64,000 nucleotides of DNA, taken from the NCBI RefSeq assembly GCF_001463705.1, contig NZ_BBWH01000002.1:1-64000 (forward strand). Direction: 5' to 3'. The translations under genes and the position numbers were made by a program. This stretch comes from Aureimonas sp. AU12. GTDB taxonomy: Bacteria; Pseudomonadota; Alphaproteobacteria; Rhizobiales; Rhizobiaceae. The notes beneath the pieces were generated by a model. That model had not been told where the DNA came from, did not search any database, and saw only the letters and a program-made list of their open reading frames with translations. The first letter of the stretch is position 1. Each line of letters starts with the position of its first letter. Below, one piece after another: positions 35,651-44,900 of this stretch.

Positions 35651-37966
35651 ATGCCGGGCGCCGAAGAGACCAAGACACGTCAGGCCGCGGCCGATCTCGA
35701 TGCGCAGGCGCTCTTCTACCACCGCCATCCCAAGCCCGGTAAGCTGGCGATCCAGGCGACGAAGCCGCTCGGCAACCAGCGCGACCTCGCCCTCGCCTAT
35801 TCGCCGGGCGTCGCCGCGCCGTGCCTCGCCATCGCCGGCGATCCCTCGCTCGCCGCCGACTACACGAGCCGCGCCAACCTCGTCGCCGTGATCTCGAACG
35901 GCACGGCGGTACTCGGCCTCGGCAATATCGGCCCGCTCGCCTCGAAGCCGGTGATGGAGGGCAAGGCCGTGCTCTTCAAGAAGTTCGCCGACATCGACGT
36001 CTTCGACATCGAGATCGACGCGCAGGAGATCGACCGAATCGTCGACGTCGTCTCGGCGCTGGAGCCGACCTTCGGCGGCATCAACCTCGAGGACATCAAG
36101 GCGCCCGAGTGCTTCGAGGTCGAGGAGCGGCTGCGGGCGAAGATGGCGATTCCCGTCTTCCACGACGACCAGCACGGGACGGCGATCATCGTCGCGGCAG
36201 CGGTGCGCAACGCGCTGCTGCTCGCTGGCAAGGCGATCGAGGACGTGAAGATCGTCACGTCCGGCGCGGGCGCCGCGGCGCTTGCCTGCCTCAACCTCCT
36301 GGTGTCGCTCGGCGCGAAGGTCGAGAACATCACCTGTACCGACATCGAGGGCGTCGTCTACGAGGGCCGCGAAAAGCGGATGGACCGCTGGATGGCGGTC
36401 TATGCCAAGAAGACGGAGGCGCGCACTCTCGCCGAGGTGATCGACGGCGCCGACATCTTCCTCGGCCTGTCGGCCGGCGGTATCCTGAAGCCCGAACTTC
36501 TGGAAAAGATGGCGCCGCGCCCGCTGATCATGGCGCTGGCCAATCCGACGCCGGAGATCATGCCGGAGCTCGCCCGCGCGGTACGTGCCGACGCGATGAT
36601 CTGCACCGGCCGCTCGGACTTCCCGAACCAGGTCAACAACGTCCTCTGCTTCCCCTACATCTTCCGCGGCGCGCTCGACTGCGGCTCCACTTCGATCAAC
36701 GAGGAGATGAAGATCGCCGCCGTCGACGCCATCGCGGCGCTGGCGCGCGAGGAGGTCTCGGAAGTCGCGGCGAAGGCTTACGGCACCGAGACGCCGGTCT
36801 TCGGCCCCGAATACCTCATCCCCTCGCCCTTCGACCCGCGGCTGATCCTCAAGATCGCCCCGGCCGTCGCCCGCGCGGCAGAAGCTTCGGGCGTCGCGGC
36901 CCGTCCGATCGCCGACTGGGACGCCTATCTCGACCGGCTGAACCGCTTCGTGTTCCGCTCCGGCCTCGTGATGAAGCCGATCTTCGCCATCGCCCGCAAC
37001 TCCGGCAAGCGTGTCATCTTCTCGGACGGTGAGGACGAGCGCGTGCTGCGCGCTGCGCAGGTCATGCTCGAAGAGAAGATCTGCGTTCCCATCCTCGTCG
37101 GTCGCCCGAGCGTGCTGCAGACGCGCCTCGAGCGCTTCGGCCTGCGCATCCGGCCCGGCATCGATTTCGAGGTGGTGAACCCCGAGGACGATCCGCGCTA
37201 CCGTGACTATGTCGACCACTACTTCTCGAAGGTCGGCCGGCGCGGCGTGAACCCCGACACGGCTCGCGCTCTCGTGCGCACCAACACGACCGTGATCGGA
37301 GCCGTATCGGTCTCACGCGGCGATGCGGACGTTCTGATCTGCGGCCTCGGCGGGCGCTTCTCGCGCCATATCCGCGACATCCGCCAGATCATCGGCATGG
37401 CGCCGGGCGTGAAGAAACTCTCGGCGATGAGCCTCCTCATCTCGCAATACGGAACGCTGTTCTTCGCCGACAGCTACGTGCAGGAATCGCCGAGTGCCGA
37501 GAGCATCGCCGAGATCGCGCATCTCGCATCGGTCGAGATCGAGCGTTTCGGCATCAAGCCGCGCGCTGCGCTCCTCTCGCATTCGAACTTCGGCACCGGC
37601 GACACGCCGGACGCGCGCAAGCTGCGCGAGGCGCTGACGCTGGTCCGAGCCCAGACGCCGGGGTTGGAGATCGACGGCGAGATGCACGGCGATGCGGCGC
37701 TGTCGAAGGAACTGCGCCAGCGCGTGATGCCGGACTCGACGCTGACCGGAGACGCCAATCTCCTGATCTTCCCCACGCTCGATGCCGCCAACATCACGAT
37801 GAACGTCGTGAAGGTGACGACGGACGCGCTGCATGTCGGGCCGATCCTCCTCGGCTCCGCCATCCCCGCGCATATCCTCACGCCGTCCGCGACCTCGCGC
37901 GGCGTCGTCAACATGGCCGCGATCGCCGTGGCCGAGGCGGTTCAGGGCGCCGAAAAGCGGGGCTGA
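35651..37966 (+). CDS. maeB: NAD(P)-dependent malic enzyme with phosphotransacetylase-like domain
   Basis: This 771-residue protein decarboxylates malate to pyruvate. The malic-enzyme part (about 1-430) has YSPGVAAPC, the metal site HDDQHGTA, a Rossmann GAGAAA and ALANPTPEI. The C-terminal part (about 440-771) is phosphotransacetylase-like and in MaeB proteins binds acetyl-CoA for allosteric control. Rhizobia carry NAD- and NADP-dependent forms (dme, tme) of this size; which one this is cannot be told from sequence. Its stop codon lies inside a hairpin that terminates the convergent gltX. Confidence 0.94.
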   Translation: MPGAEETKTRQAAADLDAQALFYHRHPKPGKLAIQATKPLGNQRDLALAYSPGVAAPCLAIAGDPSLAADYTSRANLVAVISNGTAVLGLGNIGPLASKPVMEGKAVLFKKFADIDVFDIEIDAQEIDRIVDVVSALEPTFGGINLEDIKAPECFEVEERLRAKMAIPVFHDDQHGTAIIVAAAVRNALLLAGKAIEDVKIVTSGAGAAALACLNLLVSLGAKVENITCTDIEGVVYEGREKRMDRWMAVYAKKTEARTLAEVIDGADIFLGLSAGGILKPELLEKMAPRPLIMALANPTPEIMPELARAVRADAMICTGRSDFPNQVNNVLCFPYIFRGALDCGSTSINEEMKIAAVDAIAALAREEVSEVAAKAYGTETPVFGPEYLIPSPFDPRLILKIAPAVARAAEASGVAARPIADWDAYLDRLNRFVFRSGLVMKPIFAIARNSGKRVIFSDGEDERVLRAAQVMLEEKICVPILVGRPSVLQTRLERFGLRIRPGIDFEVVNPEDDPRYRDYVDHYFSKVGRRGVNPDTARALVRTNTTVIGAVSVSRGDADVLICGLGGRFSRHIRDIRQIIGMAPGVKKLSAMSLLISQYGTLFFADSYVQESPSAESIAEIAHLASVEIERFGIKPRAALLSHSNFGTGDTPDARKLREALTLVRAQTPGLEIDGEMHGDAALSKELRQRVMPDSTLTGDANLLIFPTLDAANITMNVVKVTTDALHVGPILLGSAIPAHILTPSATSRGVVNMAAIAVAEAVQGAEKRG

Positions 37967-37977
37967 CCGGCCCCGCT
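37953..37977 (-). terminator. gltX terminator overlapping the maeB stop codon
   Basis: An 8-bp stem (37956-37963 with 37970-37977) is followed, when read leftward, by a UUUU tract (complement of 37953-37956). It lies 14 bases beyond the gltX stop and spans the last codons and the TGA of maeB. Confidence 0.65.
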
Positions 37978-37990
37978 CGCCGACAAGCGA

Positions 37991-39364
37991 TCAGGGCCGG
38001 CGGGCGAGCGCCCGGTCTCGGCCGATCAGGGCCAGGAGGTCGGCGAGTTCCGGCCCATGGTCGAGACCGGTCAGCGCGAGGCGCAGGGGCATGAACAGCG
38101 CCTTGCCCTTGCGGCCTGTCGCCATCTTCACGCCGTCCGTCCACGCCTTCCACGTCGCGCGGTCATACGGCCCGGGTGGCAGGAGATCGAAAGCGGTCTC
38201 CAGGAACGCGCGGTCCTCGGAATCGAAGGACGGACGCTCGGAAAGATCGCCGAAGACGATGGGCACCCAGTCCGCGGCGTCCCTCACGCGAACGCAGTTC
38301 TTGCGCACCGCCAACCAGAACGCCTCGCCCGGCTCCTCGGGCACGCCCATCGCCGACAGGCGCTCGGCCGCCGCCGCATAGGGCATGGCGTGGACGAGTT
38401 CCGCATTCAGGCGAGCGAGTTCGGCCGGATCGAACTTCGAGCTGGACGCCGAGACGGTGGCGAAATCGACGCGCTCGCCAAGTGCTGCGAGGTCCGGCAT
38501 CGCCTCGATCGCGCCCGCCAACCCGGTCAGCACCGCCAGCGAGGCGAGCGCCATCGGTTCGTAGCCGTCCTCCCGCAGCATCCGCAACGACAGCGCACCG
38601 CTGCGTTTCGACAGGCCCTCGCCGTCGATCGTGGTCAACAGGTTGAAGTGGCCGAAGGCCGGCGGCGCATAGCCGAGCGCCTGAAAAATCGCGATCTGAA
38701 CGCCTGTGTTGGTGATGTGGTCGTCGCCGCGCAGCACGTGGCTGATCGCCATCTCGCCGTCATCGACGACGGAGGGCAGCGTGTAAAGGTAGCTGCCGTC
38801 CTCGCGCACCAGAACGGGATCGGAGAGCGAGGCGAGATCCACGGTCTGGCGACCGCGCACCACGTCGTCCCAATGGATCTCCGTACGCTCCGGGGCAAAC
38901 GGATCGTCCGCGAAGTTCGGCAGGCGGAAGCGCCAGTGCGGGCGGCGCCCCTCGGCCTCGAGGCGGGCAAGATCGTCGGGCGTCAGTCGCAGCGCCTCGC
39001 GGCCGTAGATCGGCGGCAGGCCGCGCATCTTGCGGCGCGCACGGGCTCGCTCCAGCTCGTCGGCGGTTTCGAAACAGGCGTAGAGCAGGCCGGCGTCGCG
39101 CAGCCGCAGGGAAGCCGCGTCGTAGAGCGCAATGCGATCGGACTGCGCCACGACTTCGGCGGGCTCGATCCCGATCCAGCGGAGATCCTCGAGGATCGCC
39201 GTCGCGTATTCAGGCTTCGAACGCTCGCGGTCGGTGTCGTCGTAGCGCAGGACGAAGCGCCCGCCCCGGCTCGTCGCGAACAGCCAGTTGAAGAGCGCCG
39301 GCCGCAGATTGCCGATGTGAAGGTAGCCCGTCGGGGACGGCGCGAAGCGAACGGTGATGGTCAT
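37991..39364 (-). CDS. gltX: glutamyl-tRNA synthetase, GltX2-type
   Basis: This 457-residue class I synthetase charges glutamate. The nucleotide site HIGH reads HIGN (about 17-20) and the second motif KMSKS reads GLSKR (about 245). It lacks obvious cysteine zinc ligands. It is shorter than the GltX1 form, and the combination resembles the second GluRS of Rhizobiales and related bacteria that use GatCAB to make Gln-tRNA. The ATG at 39364 was preferred to a GTG two codons upstream. Specificity for tRNA-Glu or tRNA-Gln needs testing. Confidence 0.94.
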   Translation of the reverse strand: MTITVRFAPSPTGYLHIGNLRPALFNWLFATSRGGRFVLRYDDTDRERSKPEYATAILEDLRWIGIEPAEVVAQSDRIALYDAASLRLRDAGLLYACFETADELERARARRKMRGLPPIYGREALRLTPDDLARLEAEGRRPHWRFRLPNFADDPFAPERTEIHWDDVVRGRQTVDLASLSDPVLVREDGSYLYTLPSVVDDGEMAISHVLRGDDHITNTGVQIAIFQALGYAPPAFGHFNLLTTIDGEGLSKRSGALSLRMLREDGYEPMALASLAVLTGLAGAIEAMPDLAALGERVDFATVSASSSKFDPAELARLNAELVHAMPYAAAAERLSAMGVPEEPGEAFWLAVRKNCVRVRDAADWVPIVFGDLSERPSFDSEDRAFLETAFDLLPPGPYDRATWKAWTDGVKMATGRKGKALFMPLRLALTGLDHGPELADLLALIGRDRALARRP

Positions 39365-39424
39365 GGCCACCGCGATAGACCATGGCGAAGGGCCGGCGCA
39401 ATCGCGGCGCCGGTCGTCGACCGT

Positions 39425-40675
39425 TCAGGAGCCGCGCGCACGGCGGGTCATGGCCGGCGCGATCAGCGCCATGACCGCCACGGCAGCGGCGCAGTAGGCG
39501 GCCATGGCGACGAGTTGGGCGGGATACGACACGCCGCGATCCAGGAGCAGCCCCGTCATGCCCGGCCCGACCGCGCTCGCCAGCACGAAGACCGGAAACA
39601 CCAGCGATCGGATCGCGCCGAGATGCCGCGTGCCGTAGAGCTCCGGCCAGAGCGCGCCGAGAAGCGTCGACGACAGGCCGTTCGACAGGCCGACCAGCAC
39701 CATGAAGCCAAACAGCGCCGCCTCGCTCTCGAACCAGGCGAGCACCAGGCAGCCCATCATCAGCGGAACGAGGAAGAGCGGCAGGATGCGACGCGCCGTG
39801 AAGCGGTCGACGATCCAGCCGCCGAGAAGCGTCGAGGCGACGGTGACGGCCGACATCACCGTGAAGCCGGTGGCGAAGAGCGCCGGCGGCCAGCCGCGCA
39901 ATTCGCCGAGATAGGATTGATGGAAGAGCACCGCGGAGACGATGAAGGGCGCCGCCAGTGTCGCGAGGCAGACGGGGTAGAAGACGGGATCGCGCAGCAC
40001 TTCGTGGAGCGTCCAGTGGCGCAGGGCGGCGTGCCGCGGGTTCGGCGGCTCGGACAGAGGATCACGCTCGCGGCCCGTCAGCGCCGCGATGACCGGCAGC
40101 GCCAGCACGACGAGCAGCGCCGTCGCCACGAGCCAGCTGGTACGCCAGCCGACGAGCCCCACGCCGAGGACGAAGAGCAGCGGCAGGACCGCCTCGCCCG
40201 CCTGATTTCCGAGAGAGACGACGGAGACCGCGCGACCGCGCTGCGCCGAGAACCAGCGGCCGGTCGCCGTGAACGCGGTTTGCAACATCATTCCCTGGCC
40301 GAACAGGCGCAGGAGGTAGAAGGCGAGGACCAGCATCCAGACGGCCGTGGCATGGGCCAGAAGCGCCGTCGCGAGCGCAAGGCAGAGGATGGTGCCGGCC
40401 GCGACCATGCGCGTCGCGAAACGGTCGAGCACGCGCCCGACGATCGGCAGCGTCGCGGCGCTGGCCAGCGTCGCCAGCATGTAGAGAAGGCCGAACGTAC
40501 CGTTCGACAGGCCGAGTTCGCCGCGGATCGCACCGCCCGACAGCGAAATGAAGAACGTCTGGCCGAAGGACGAGAAGAAGCACAGGAGAAAGCCGGCGCC
40601 GAGCCAGCGCAGGTTTTTGGCGAGGAAGAACGCCCAACCCCCTGATCGCGCGCCGACAATCGGATCGAAGGTCAC
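39425..40675 (-). CDS. MFS transporter
   Basis: This 416-residue protein has about twelve hydrophobic segments and MFS-type loops such as GRVLDRFATR after segment two. It resembles monocarboxylate/oxalate-formate-type carriers, but no substrate is evident. It starts with a GTG that overlaps the stop of the small membrane protein gene upstream (GTGA), so the two are coupled and may work together. Confidence 0.87.
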   Translation of the reverse strand: MTFDPIVGARSGGWAFFLAKNLRWLGAGFLLCFFSSFGQTFFISLSGGAIRGELGLSNGTFGLLYMLATLASAATLPIVGRVLDRFATRMVAAGTILCLALATALLAHATAVWMLVLAFYLLRLFGQGMMLQTAFTATGRWFSAQRGRAVSVVSLGNQAGEAVLPLLFVLGVGLVGWRTSWLVATALLVVLALPVIAALTGRERDPLSEPPNPRHAALRHWTLHEVLRDPVFYPVCLATLAAPFIVSAVLFHQSYLGELRGWPPALFATGFTVMSAVTVASTLLGGWIVDRFTARRILPLFLVPLMMGCLVLAWFESEAALFGFMVLVGLSNGLSSTLLGALWPELYGTRHLGAIRSLVFPVFVLASAVGPGMTGLLLDRGVSYPAQLVAMAAYCAAAVAVMALIAPAMTRRARGS

Positions 40676-40986
40676 GCCAGATTGCCCTTGACGAAGAACG
40701 GCCCGAGCACTTCGAGCGTCAGCAGCCAGGCGAAGAGAACGAGCCCGAGCGCCAGGAAGGCCAGGCCGACATAGAGCTGGCGAGCGGCATGGCGGCGGTC
40801 GGGCTCGAATTCGGGACCGAAGGCCAGAACCTGCGTCGCCCGCCAGTAGTCGGCGATGACGAAGCCCCGGGGGCGGCCGACGGTCATCCAGATGCGGCGC
40901 ATGGCGACGAGGTAGCGGACGACGAACAGCGCGCCGACGAGCACGGCGGCGGAGGCGATGTCGGAGATGGCGGGGATTTCGATCAT
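40672..40986 (-). CDS. small membrane protein, unknown function
   Basis: This 104-residue protein has an N-terminal membrane helix (about 11-30), a basic/aromatic cytosolic loop (RRIWMTVGRPRGFVIADYW) and a second helix (about 72-92). No family is recognised. Four-base overlap with the following MFS gene indicates an operon and possibly an accessory role for that carrier. Confidence 0.75.
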   Translation of the reverse strand: MIEIPAISDIASAAVLVGALFVVRYLVAMRRIWMTVGRPRGFVIADYWRATQVLAFGPEFEPDRRHAARQLYVGLAFLALGLVLFAWLLTLEVLGPFFVKGNLA

Positions 40987-41410
40987 GGCGTCAGCTACCC
41001 TTTCCCGAACGGGTTCGCGACCCCCTTCGCAAGCGGGGTGCGATGCTCGGTGGTTGCCGCATGAAACCGCCGTCGGTTCGTGGCAGAGGCGGGTTCCGTT
41101 GACAGCTCGCCGTGATCCGTCGCCAGGCGTCGCGAGCCATCATGGCCGACACGACGCCTGGCGCGTGCGAATCATGCCCGCCATGCTCCATGACGCCGTG
41201 GCCGTTGAAGGCGGCATTGCGTGCGCTCCTGTCGGCCTTCCCTGCATCCCGGGCGCGATGCGTGATGCACCCGCGACCTCAGGGCAACACGGCAGCGTCG
41301 ATCACGCAATTTTCGACGGATGAAGCGTCATTCGGTTTGCAATCTCGGCCGTCAGCCCGACATAGGGGCGCAAGGGAAAGGACCAACCGACGGATCCCTT
41401 CGGAGCGCGC
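40987..41410. other. 424-bp intergenic region with a large dyad
   Basis: The space between the small membrane protein gene (leftward) and dedA (rightward) has no convincing coding frame. It should contain two divergent promoters, but no clear -35/-10 pair was recognised. The notable element is a nested palindrome at 41121-41163, listed separately. Confidence 0.45.
41121..41163. repeat. nested inverted repeat upstream of dedA
   Basis: The arms 41121-41132 and 41152-41163 are perfectly complementary over 12 bp (CGCCAGGCGTCG/CGACGCCTGGCG). Inside them lies a second palindrome, GCCATcATGGC at 41136-41146. The whole 43-bp element could form a stem with an internal loop and a short inner hairpin. 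No U-tract follows on either strand. It may be an operator, an RNA element in the dedA leader or a structured small RNA. Confidence 0.55.
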
Positions 41411-42082
41411 GTGAACGAAATCCTTGCACTGATCGACCGGTTCGGTCTCGGCATCGTGTTCATCGGCACCTTCTTCGAAGGCGAGGTGTTCGCGATCATC
41501 GGTGGCTTCCTGTCGTATCGGGGCGCCTATCCGATCTGGCTGATGACGGGCTTGGCCTTCGTCGGCTCCTTCTGCGGCGACCTCGCGGTCTTCCTTTTCG
41601 CCCGCTACTTCTCGGACAACCGATGGGTGGTCCGCTGGACGAAGAAACCGAAATTCGCGAAGGCTCTTCGCCTCGTCGATCGGTTCCAGGCCTATTTCGT
41701 CATCGTCAACCGATACGTCTACGGCCTGCGCATGCCCGGCCTCGTCGCGCTCGGCCTGTCGTCGATCAGCGTTCCCCGCTTTCTGGTGCTGAACTTCATC
41801 GGCGCGGGCATCTGGGCGAGCATCTTCACCACGATTGGTTTCGTCTTCGGCTACTCCATCTCGTCCGTGTTCCAGCGGCTGGAAATGATGGAGCACAATG
41901 TCATGATCGGCCTCGGCGTCATCGCCGTGGCGCTTGTGGTGTTCTTCGCCTGGCAGCAGGGCGGCTCGGTGATCCGCGACCGCCTCTTCTCCCGTCGTGA
42001 CAACCGCGACGAGAAGGACGCCGAACTCCAGCCCGTCAGATCCCGAGCCCCGGCTCGCTCCGATCAAGGATCATCGGAATGA
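41411..42082 (+). CDS. DedA family membrane protein
   Basis: This 223-residue inner-membrane protein shows the DedA/SNARE-associated pattern: FEGEVFAIIGGFLSYRG near the start, then FVGSFCGDLAVFLFARYF and the VNRYVYGLRMPGLVALG segment with its conserved arginine. Family members are undecaprenyl-phosphate or phospholipid flippases. A GTG at 41411 behind GGAG starts the gene. The last 47 bases overlap the convergent hemerythrin gene and encode a charged tail. Confidence 0.92.
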   Translation: MNEILALIDRFGLGIVFIGTFFEGEVFAIIGGFLSYRGAYPIWLMTGLAFVGSFCGDLAVFLFARYFSDNRWVVRWTKKPKFAKALRLVDRFQAYFVIVNRYVYGLRMPGLVALGLSSISVPRFLVLNFIGAGIWASIFTTIGFVFGYSISSVFQRLEMMEHNVMIGLGVIAVALVVFFAWQQGGSVIRDRLFSRRDNRDEKDAELQPVRSRAPARSDQGSSE

Positions 42083-42638
42083 TGAGGTCTTCCTCGTCCT
42101 CCTGATGCCTCACCAGCCTTCGCAACAGCCTCTCGCTGGCATCGGAATAGGCTTCGGAGGCGCGCCGCGCCGTGTCGCCCGGCTTGCCGCCGGCGAGGTT
42201 CGTTTCCTGCAGGAAGCGACCGGCCGTCTCGGCAACGGCCTGGAGATCCCGATGGATCACCTCGTGATCGCCTTCGAGCAGATCGAAGCCATGCGCGAGC
42301 CGTGCGTCGGCCAGCTGGAACACCGGAAAGTAGTGGGTGTCCTCGATCCGGTGATGCTCGTCGAGCTGCGTCAGGAAGAAATTCAAGCGCGGCACGAACC
42401 AGACACGGAACTGGCCGAGGTCGATAACCTGCTCGCGCTGCTGGCCTAGGGCCTCGTCCAGAGCACCACCGAGTTCACGGAACATATCGTGGCGCTGGAG
42501 CCAGAAGCGCGCCGTCGGTCCGAGATTGCGGTGCCCGGTCCATACATCGCGGGGATAGCGCAGCAGAAGCTCGCGCAGGTCCGCCGGCAATCCGTGGCGG
42601 GTGTCGAGATCGAATGTCGGTTTCACGGCCAGCCCCAC
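42036..42638 (-). CDS. hemerythrin HHE domain protein
   Basis: The 200-residue helical protein carries the hemerythrin-like histidine/glutamate ligands in the segments WTGHR, LDEHHRIEDTHYFP, GDHEVIHRD and RHQEDEEDLIIP, so it probably binds a di-iron centre and senses oxygen, NO or peroxide. The GTG at 42638 begins one base past the U-tract of the upstream terminator, which is odd; a second GTG at 42626 is an alternative start. Its 3' end overlaps dedA by 47 bases. Confidence 0.87.
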   Translation of the reverse strand: MGLAVKPTFDLDTRHGLPADLRELLLRYPRDVWTGHRNLGPTARFWLQRHDMFRELGGALDEALGQQREQVIDLGQFRVWFVPRLNFFLTQLDEHHRIEDTHYFPVFQLADARLAHGFDLLEGDHEVIHRDLQAVAETAGRFLQETNLAGGKPGDTARRASEAYSDASERLLRRLVRHQEDEEDLIIPMILDRSEPGLGI

Positions 42639-42639
42639 G

Positions 42640-42670
42640 AAAAAGGCCGGACCTTCTGAAAGGTCCGGCC
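42640..42670 (-). terminator. intrinsic terminator of the DAHP synthase gene
   Basis: A perfect 11-bp stem (42645-42655 with 42660-42670) closes a CTGA loop and, read leftward, is followed by UUUUU (42640-42644). It begins 28 bases beyond the stop of the class II DAHP synthase gene. Confidence 0.9.
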
Positions 42671-42697
42671 CGCATCACCAACGAAACATCGGAGAGA

Positions 42698-44077
42698 TCA
42701 GAAGCTCGCGACCTGTCGCGGCTGCAGCGTCTCATGCTCCTTCTTGATGCGCTCGGCCACGAGGAACGAGAGCTCCAGCGCCTGATTGGCGTTGAGGCGC
42801 GGGTCGCAATGCGTGTGGTAGCGATCCGACAGGTCCTCGGCGAGGACCGGCCGTGCGCCGCCTGTGCATTCCGTCACGTCCTTGCCGGTCATCTCGATAT
42901 GGATGCCGCCGGCATGTGTCCCTTCCGCGCGATGCACATCGAAGAATCCCTCGACCTCGCCGAGGATTCGGTCGAACGGGCGCGTCTTGTAGTCGTTCAC
43001 CGTGATCGTGTTGCCGTGCATCGGATCGCAGGACCAGACGACCTTGCGCCCTTCCCGCTCCACCGCACGGATCAGACGCGGCAGGTGCTCGGCCACCTTG
43101 TCGTGGCCGAAGCGGGTGATGAGCGTCAGGCGGCCCGCCTCGTTCTGCGGGTTGAGCACGTCGATGAGGCGGATAAGATCGTCGGCCTTCAGCGTCGGGC
43201 CGCACTTGAGGCCGAGCGGGTTCTTGATGCCACGGCAGTACTCGACATGCGCGTTTTCGAGCTGGCGCGTGCGGTCGCCGATCCAGATCATGTGCCCGGA
43301 CGTCGCGTACCATTCGCCGCTCGTCGAATCGACGCGCGTCATCGCCTCCTCGTAGCCGAGAAGCAGAGCCTCGTGGCTGGTGAAGAAATCGGTCTCGCGC
43401 AGCGCCGGATGTGTCTCGGAAGTGATGCCGATGGCGCGCATGAAGTTCATCGTCTCGGAGATGCGATCGGCCAGCTGGCCGTATCGCTCCGCCTGCGGCG
43501 AACCCGACACGAAACCAAGCATCCACTGGTGGACGTTGTCGAGATTGGCGTAGCCGCCCTGTGCAAAGGCGCGCAGGAGGTTCAGCGTCGCCGCCGACTG
43601 GCGGTACGCCATCTCCTGGCGTTCCGGGTTCGGAATGCGCGCGGCCTCATCGAACTCGATGCCGTTGACGATGTCGCCGCGATAGGACGGCAGCGTCACG
43701 TCGCCCTTCGTCTCGAAGGCCGAGGAGCGCGGCTTGGCGAACTGGCCGGCGATGCGACCGACCTTCACCACCGGCGAGGAGGCGCCGAAGGTCAGCACCA
43801 CGGCCATCTGCAGGAAGGCGCGGAAGAAATCGCGGATGTTGTCGGCGCCGTGCTCGGCGAAGCTCTCGGCGCAATCGCCGCCCTGCAGCAGGAAGGAGCG
43901 GCCCTCGGCCACTTCCGCCAGCGCGCGCTTCAGCTTGCGTGCCTCACCTGCAAAAACGAGGGGCGGAAAGGTCGCCAGACGCTTCTCGGTATCGGCAAGC
44001 GCATTCGCGTCGGGATAAGCCGGCACCTGCTCGATCGCCTTCGCACGCCAGCTCGACGGGTTCCAATCCTTCGCCAT
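42698..44077 (-). CDS. aroG: class II 3-deoxy-7-phosphoheptulonate (DAHP) synthase
   Basis: This 459-residue enzyme joins phosphoenolpyruvate and erythrose 4-phosphate, the first step of the shikimate pathway. It is the plant-like class II type, with NPSSWR at the start, [11 protein letters not shown] near 80, [14 protein letters not shown]-type segment and [12 protein letters not shown]. The ATG at 44077 follows GAAGGAG; an upstream in-frame extension is not conserved-looking. A strong terminator follows the gene, so it is probably transcribed alone. Confidence 0.96.
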   Translation of the reverse strand: MAKDWNPSSWRAKAIEQVPAYPDANALADTEKRLATFPPLVFAGEARKLKRALAEVAEGRSFLLQGGDCAESFAEHGADNIRDFFRAFLQMAVVLTFGASSPVVKVGRIAGQFAKPRSSAFETKGDVTLPSYRGDIVNGIEFDEAARIPNPERQEMAYRQSAATLNLLRAFAQGGYANLDNVHQWMLGFVSGSPQAERYGQLADRISETMNFMRAIGITSETHPALRETDFFTSHEALLLGYEEAMTRVDSTSGEWYATSGHMIWIGDRTRQLENAHVEYCRGIKNPLGLKCGPTLKADDLIRLIDVLNPQNEAGRLTLITRFGHDKVAEHLPRLIRAVEREGRKVVWSCDPMHGNTITVNDYKTRPFDRILGEVEGFFDVHRAEGTHAGGIHIEMTGKDVTECTGGARPVLAEDLSDRYHTHCDPRLNANQALELSFLVAERIKKEHETLQPRQVASF

Positions 44078-44237
44078 GACAATCTCCTTCACCGAACGTC
44101 TGCCGGCCGTCTCCTCGCGGGTTTTCATGATCCGGGACGGCTTCGCGGCGTTCCCTCATATGGGACGGGCGCTCGGTCGGCGCTTGATGGCACGACGCGG
44201 CCGGTTTGTCACCCGTGAGGGCGCGGCGTCCGCCCGA

Positions 44238-44900
44238 TCAGGCCGGATCGCAAAACCAACCGCCGCGGGCCGCCACGAGCGCGTCGAACAGCTCGGCGTC
44301 TCCGCCCCGCAGGATTACCGACCGCGGATAGAGCGGCGCCTCGCGATCGCGCAGGATCGCCGTCTCGAAGCCTTCGGTCTCCTCGACGAAGCGGCGAACG
44401 CCCGCCTCGCCGTACAGTGAGAGGAACCCCTGCAGCACTGCGTCGAGATAGGACTGCATGATCGTGGCGCCGAGTTCAGCTGCGTCGGGCTCCTCGGGCG
44501 ACGCTTCGTAGATGAAGATCGGCACGTCCGGCACCGGCGCGTTCTCCACGATGGCATGACCCGGCATCACCACGCGGCGCACGTAGGCAGCTTCGCGCTC
44601 GTCCACCGACGGCAGGTGGTCCGCATGGTCGTAGACGACCACGCCCTGCGTCTCGAACCCCTCGTCCGGACGCACCGACAGCAGCGCCATGTTCGGGCTG
44701 GCGCGCCGCATCCAGGCCCGCCGCCAGCCCGTGACGGACGCACGGCGGATGCCGAGGAACCGCGTGCGCAGCGTCAGCCGATTGACGAGCGAGCCGTAGC
44801 CGAAATAGGCGACGACCCGTCCTTCGGCGGCCAGCCGCGCGAGATCGGGATCGTCCTCGTGGATCGCAGCCGGGGCTGGGGCCGGGCAAGCCTCAGTCAT
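44238..44900 (-). CDS. gamma-glutamylcyclotransferase family protein
   Basis: This 220-residue protein has the GGCT-like nucleotide-loop motif YFGYGSLVN (about 31-39), RRAWMRRASP, and a central acidic residue in the VDEREAAY segment (about 100) that matches the family's catalytic glutamate. It likely cyclises gamma-glutamyl groups to 5-oxoproline. The ATG overlaps the end of the glutathione reductase gene by eight bases, so a joint role in glutathione turnover fits. Confidence 0.86.
   Translation of the reverse strand: MTEACPAPAPAAIHEDDPDLARLAAEGRVVAYFGYGSLVNRLTLRTRFLGIRRASVTGWRRAWMRRASPNMALLSVRPDEGFETQGVVVYDHADHLPSVDEREAAYVRRVVMPGHAIVENAPVPDVPIFIYEASPEEPDAAELGATIMQSYLDAVLQGFLSLYGEAGVRRFVEETEGFETAILRDREAPLYPRSVILRGGDAELFDALVAARGGWFCDPA

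Noticed and set aside
41000-41400. A small gene between the membrane protein gene and dedA
   Set aside because: Open frames exist but have no usable start site or recognisable product.
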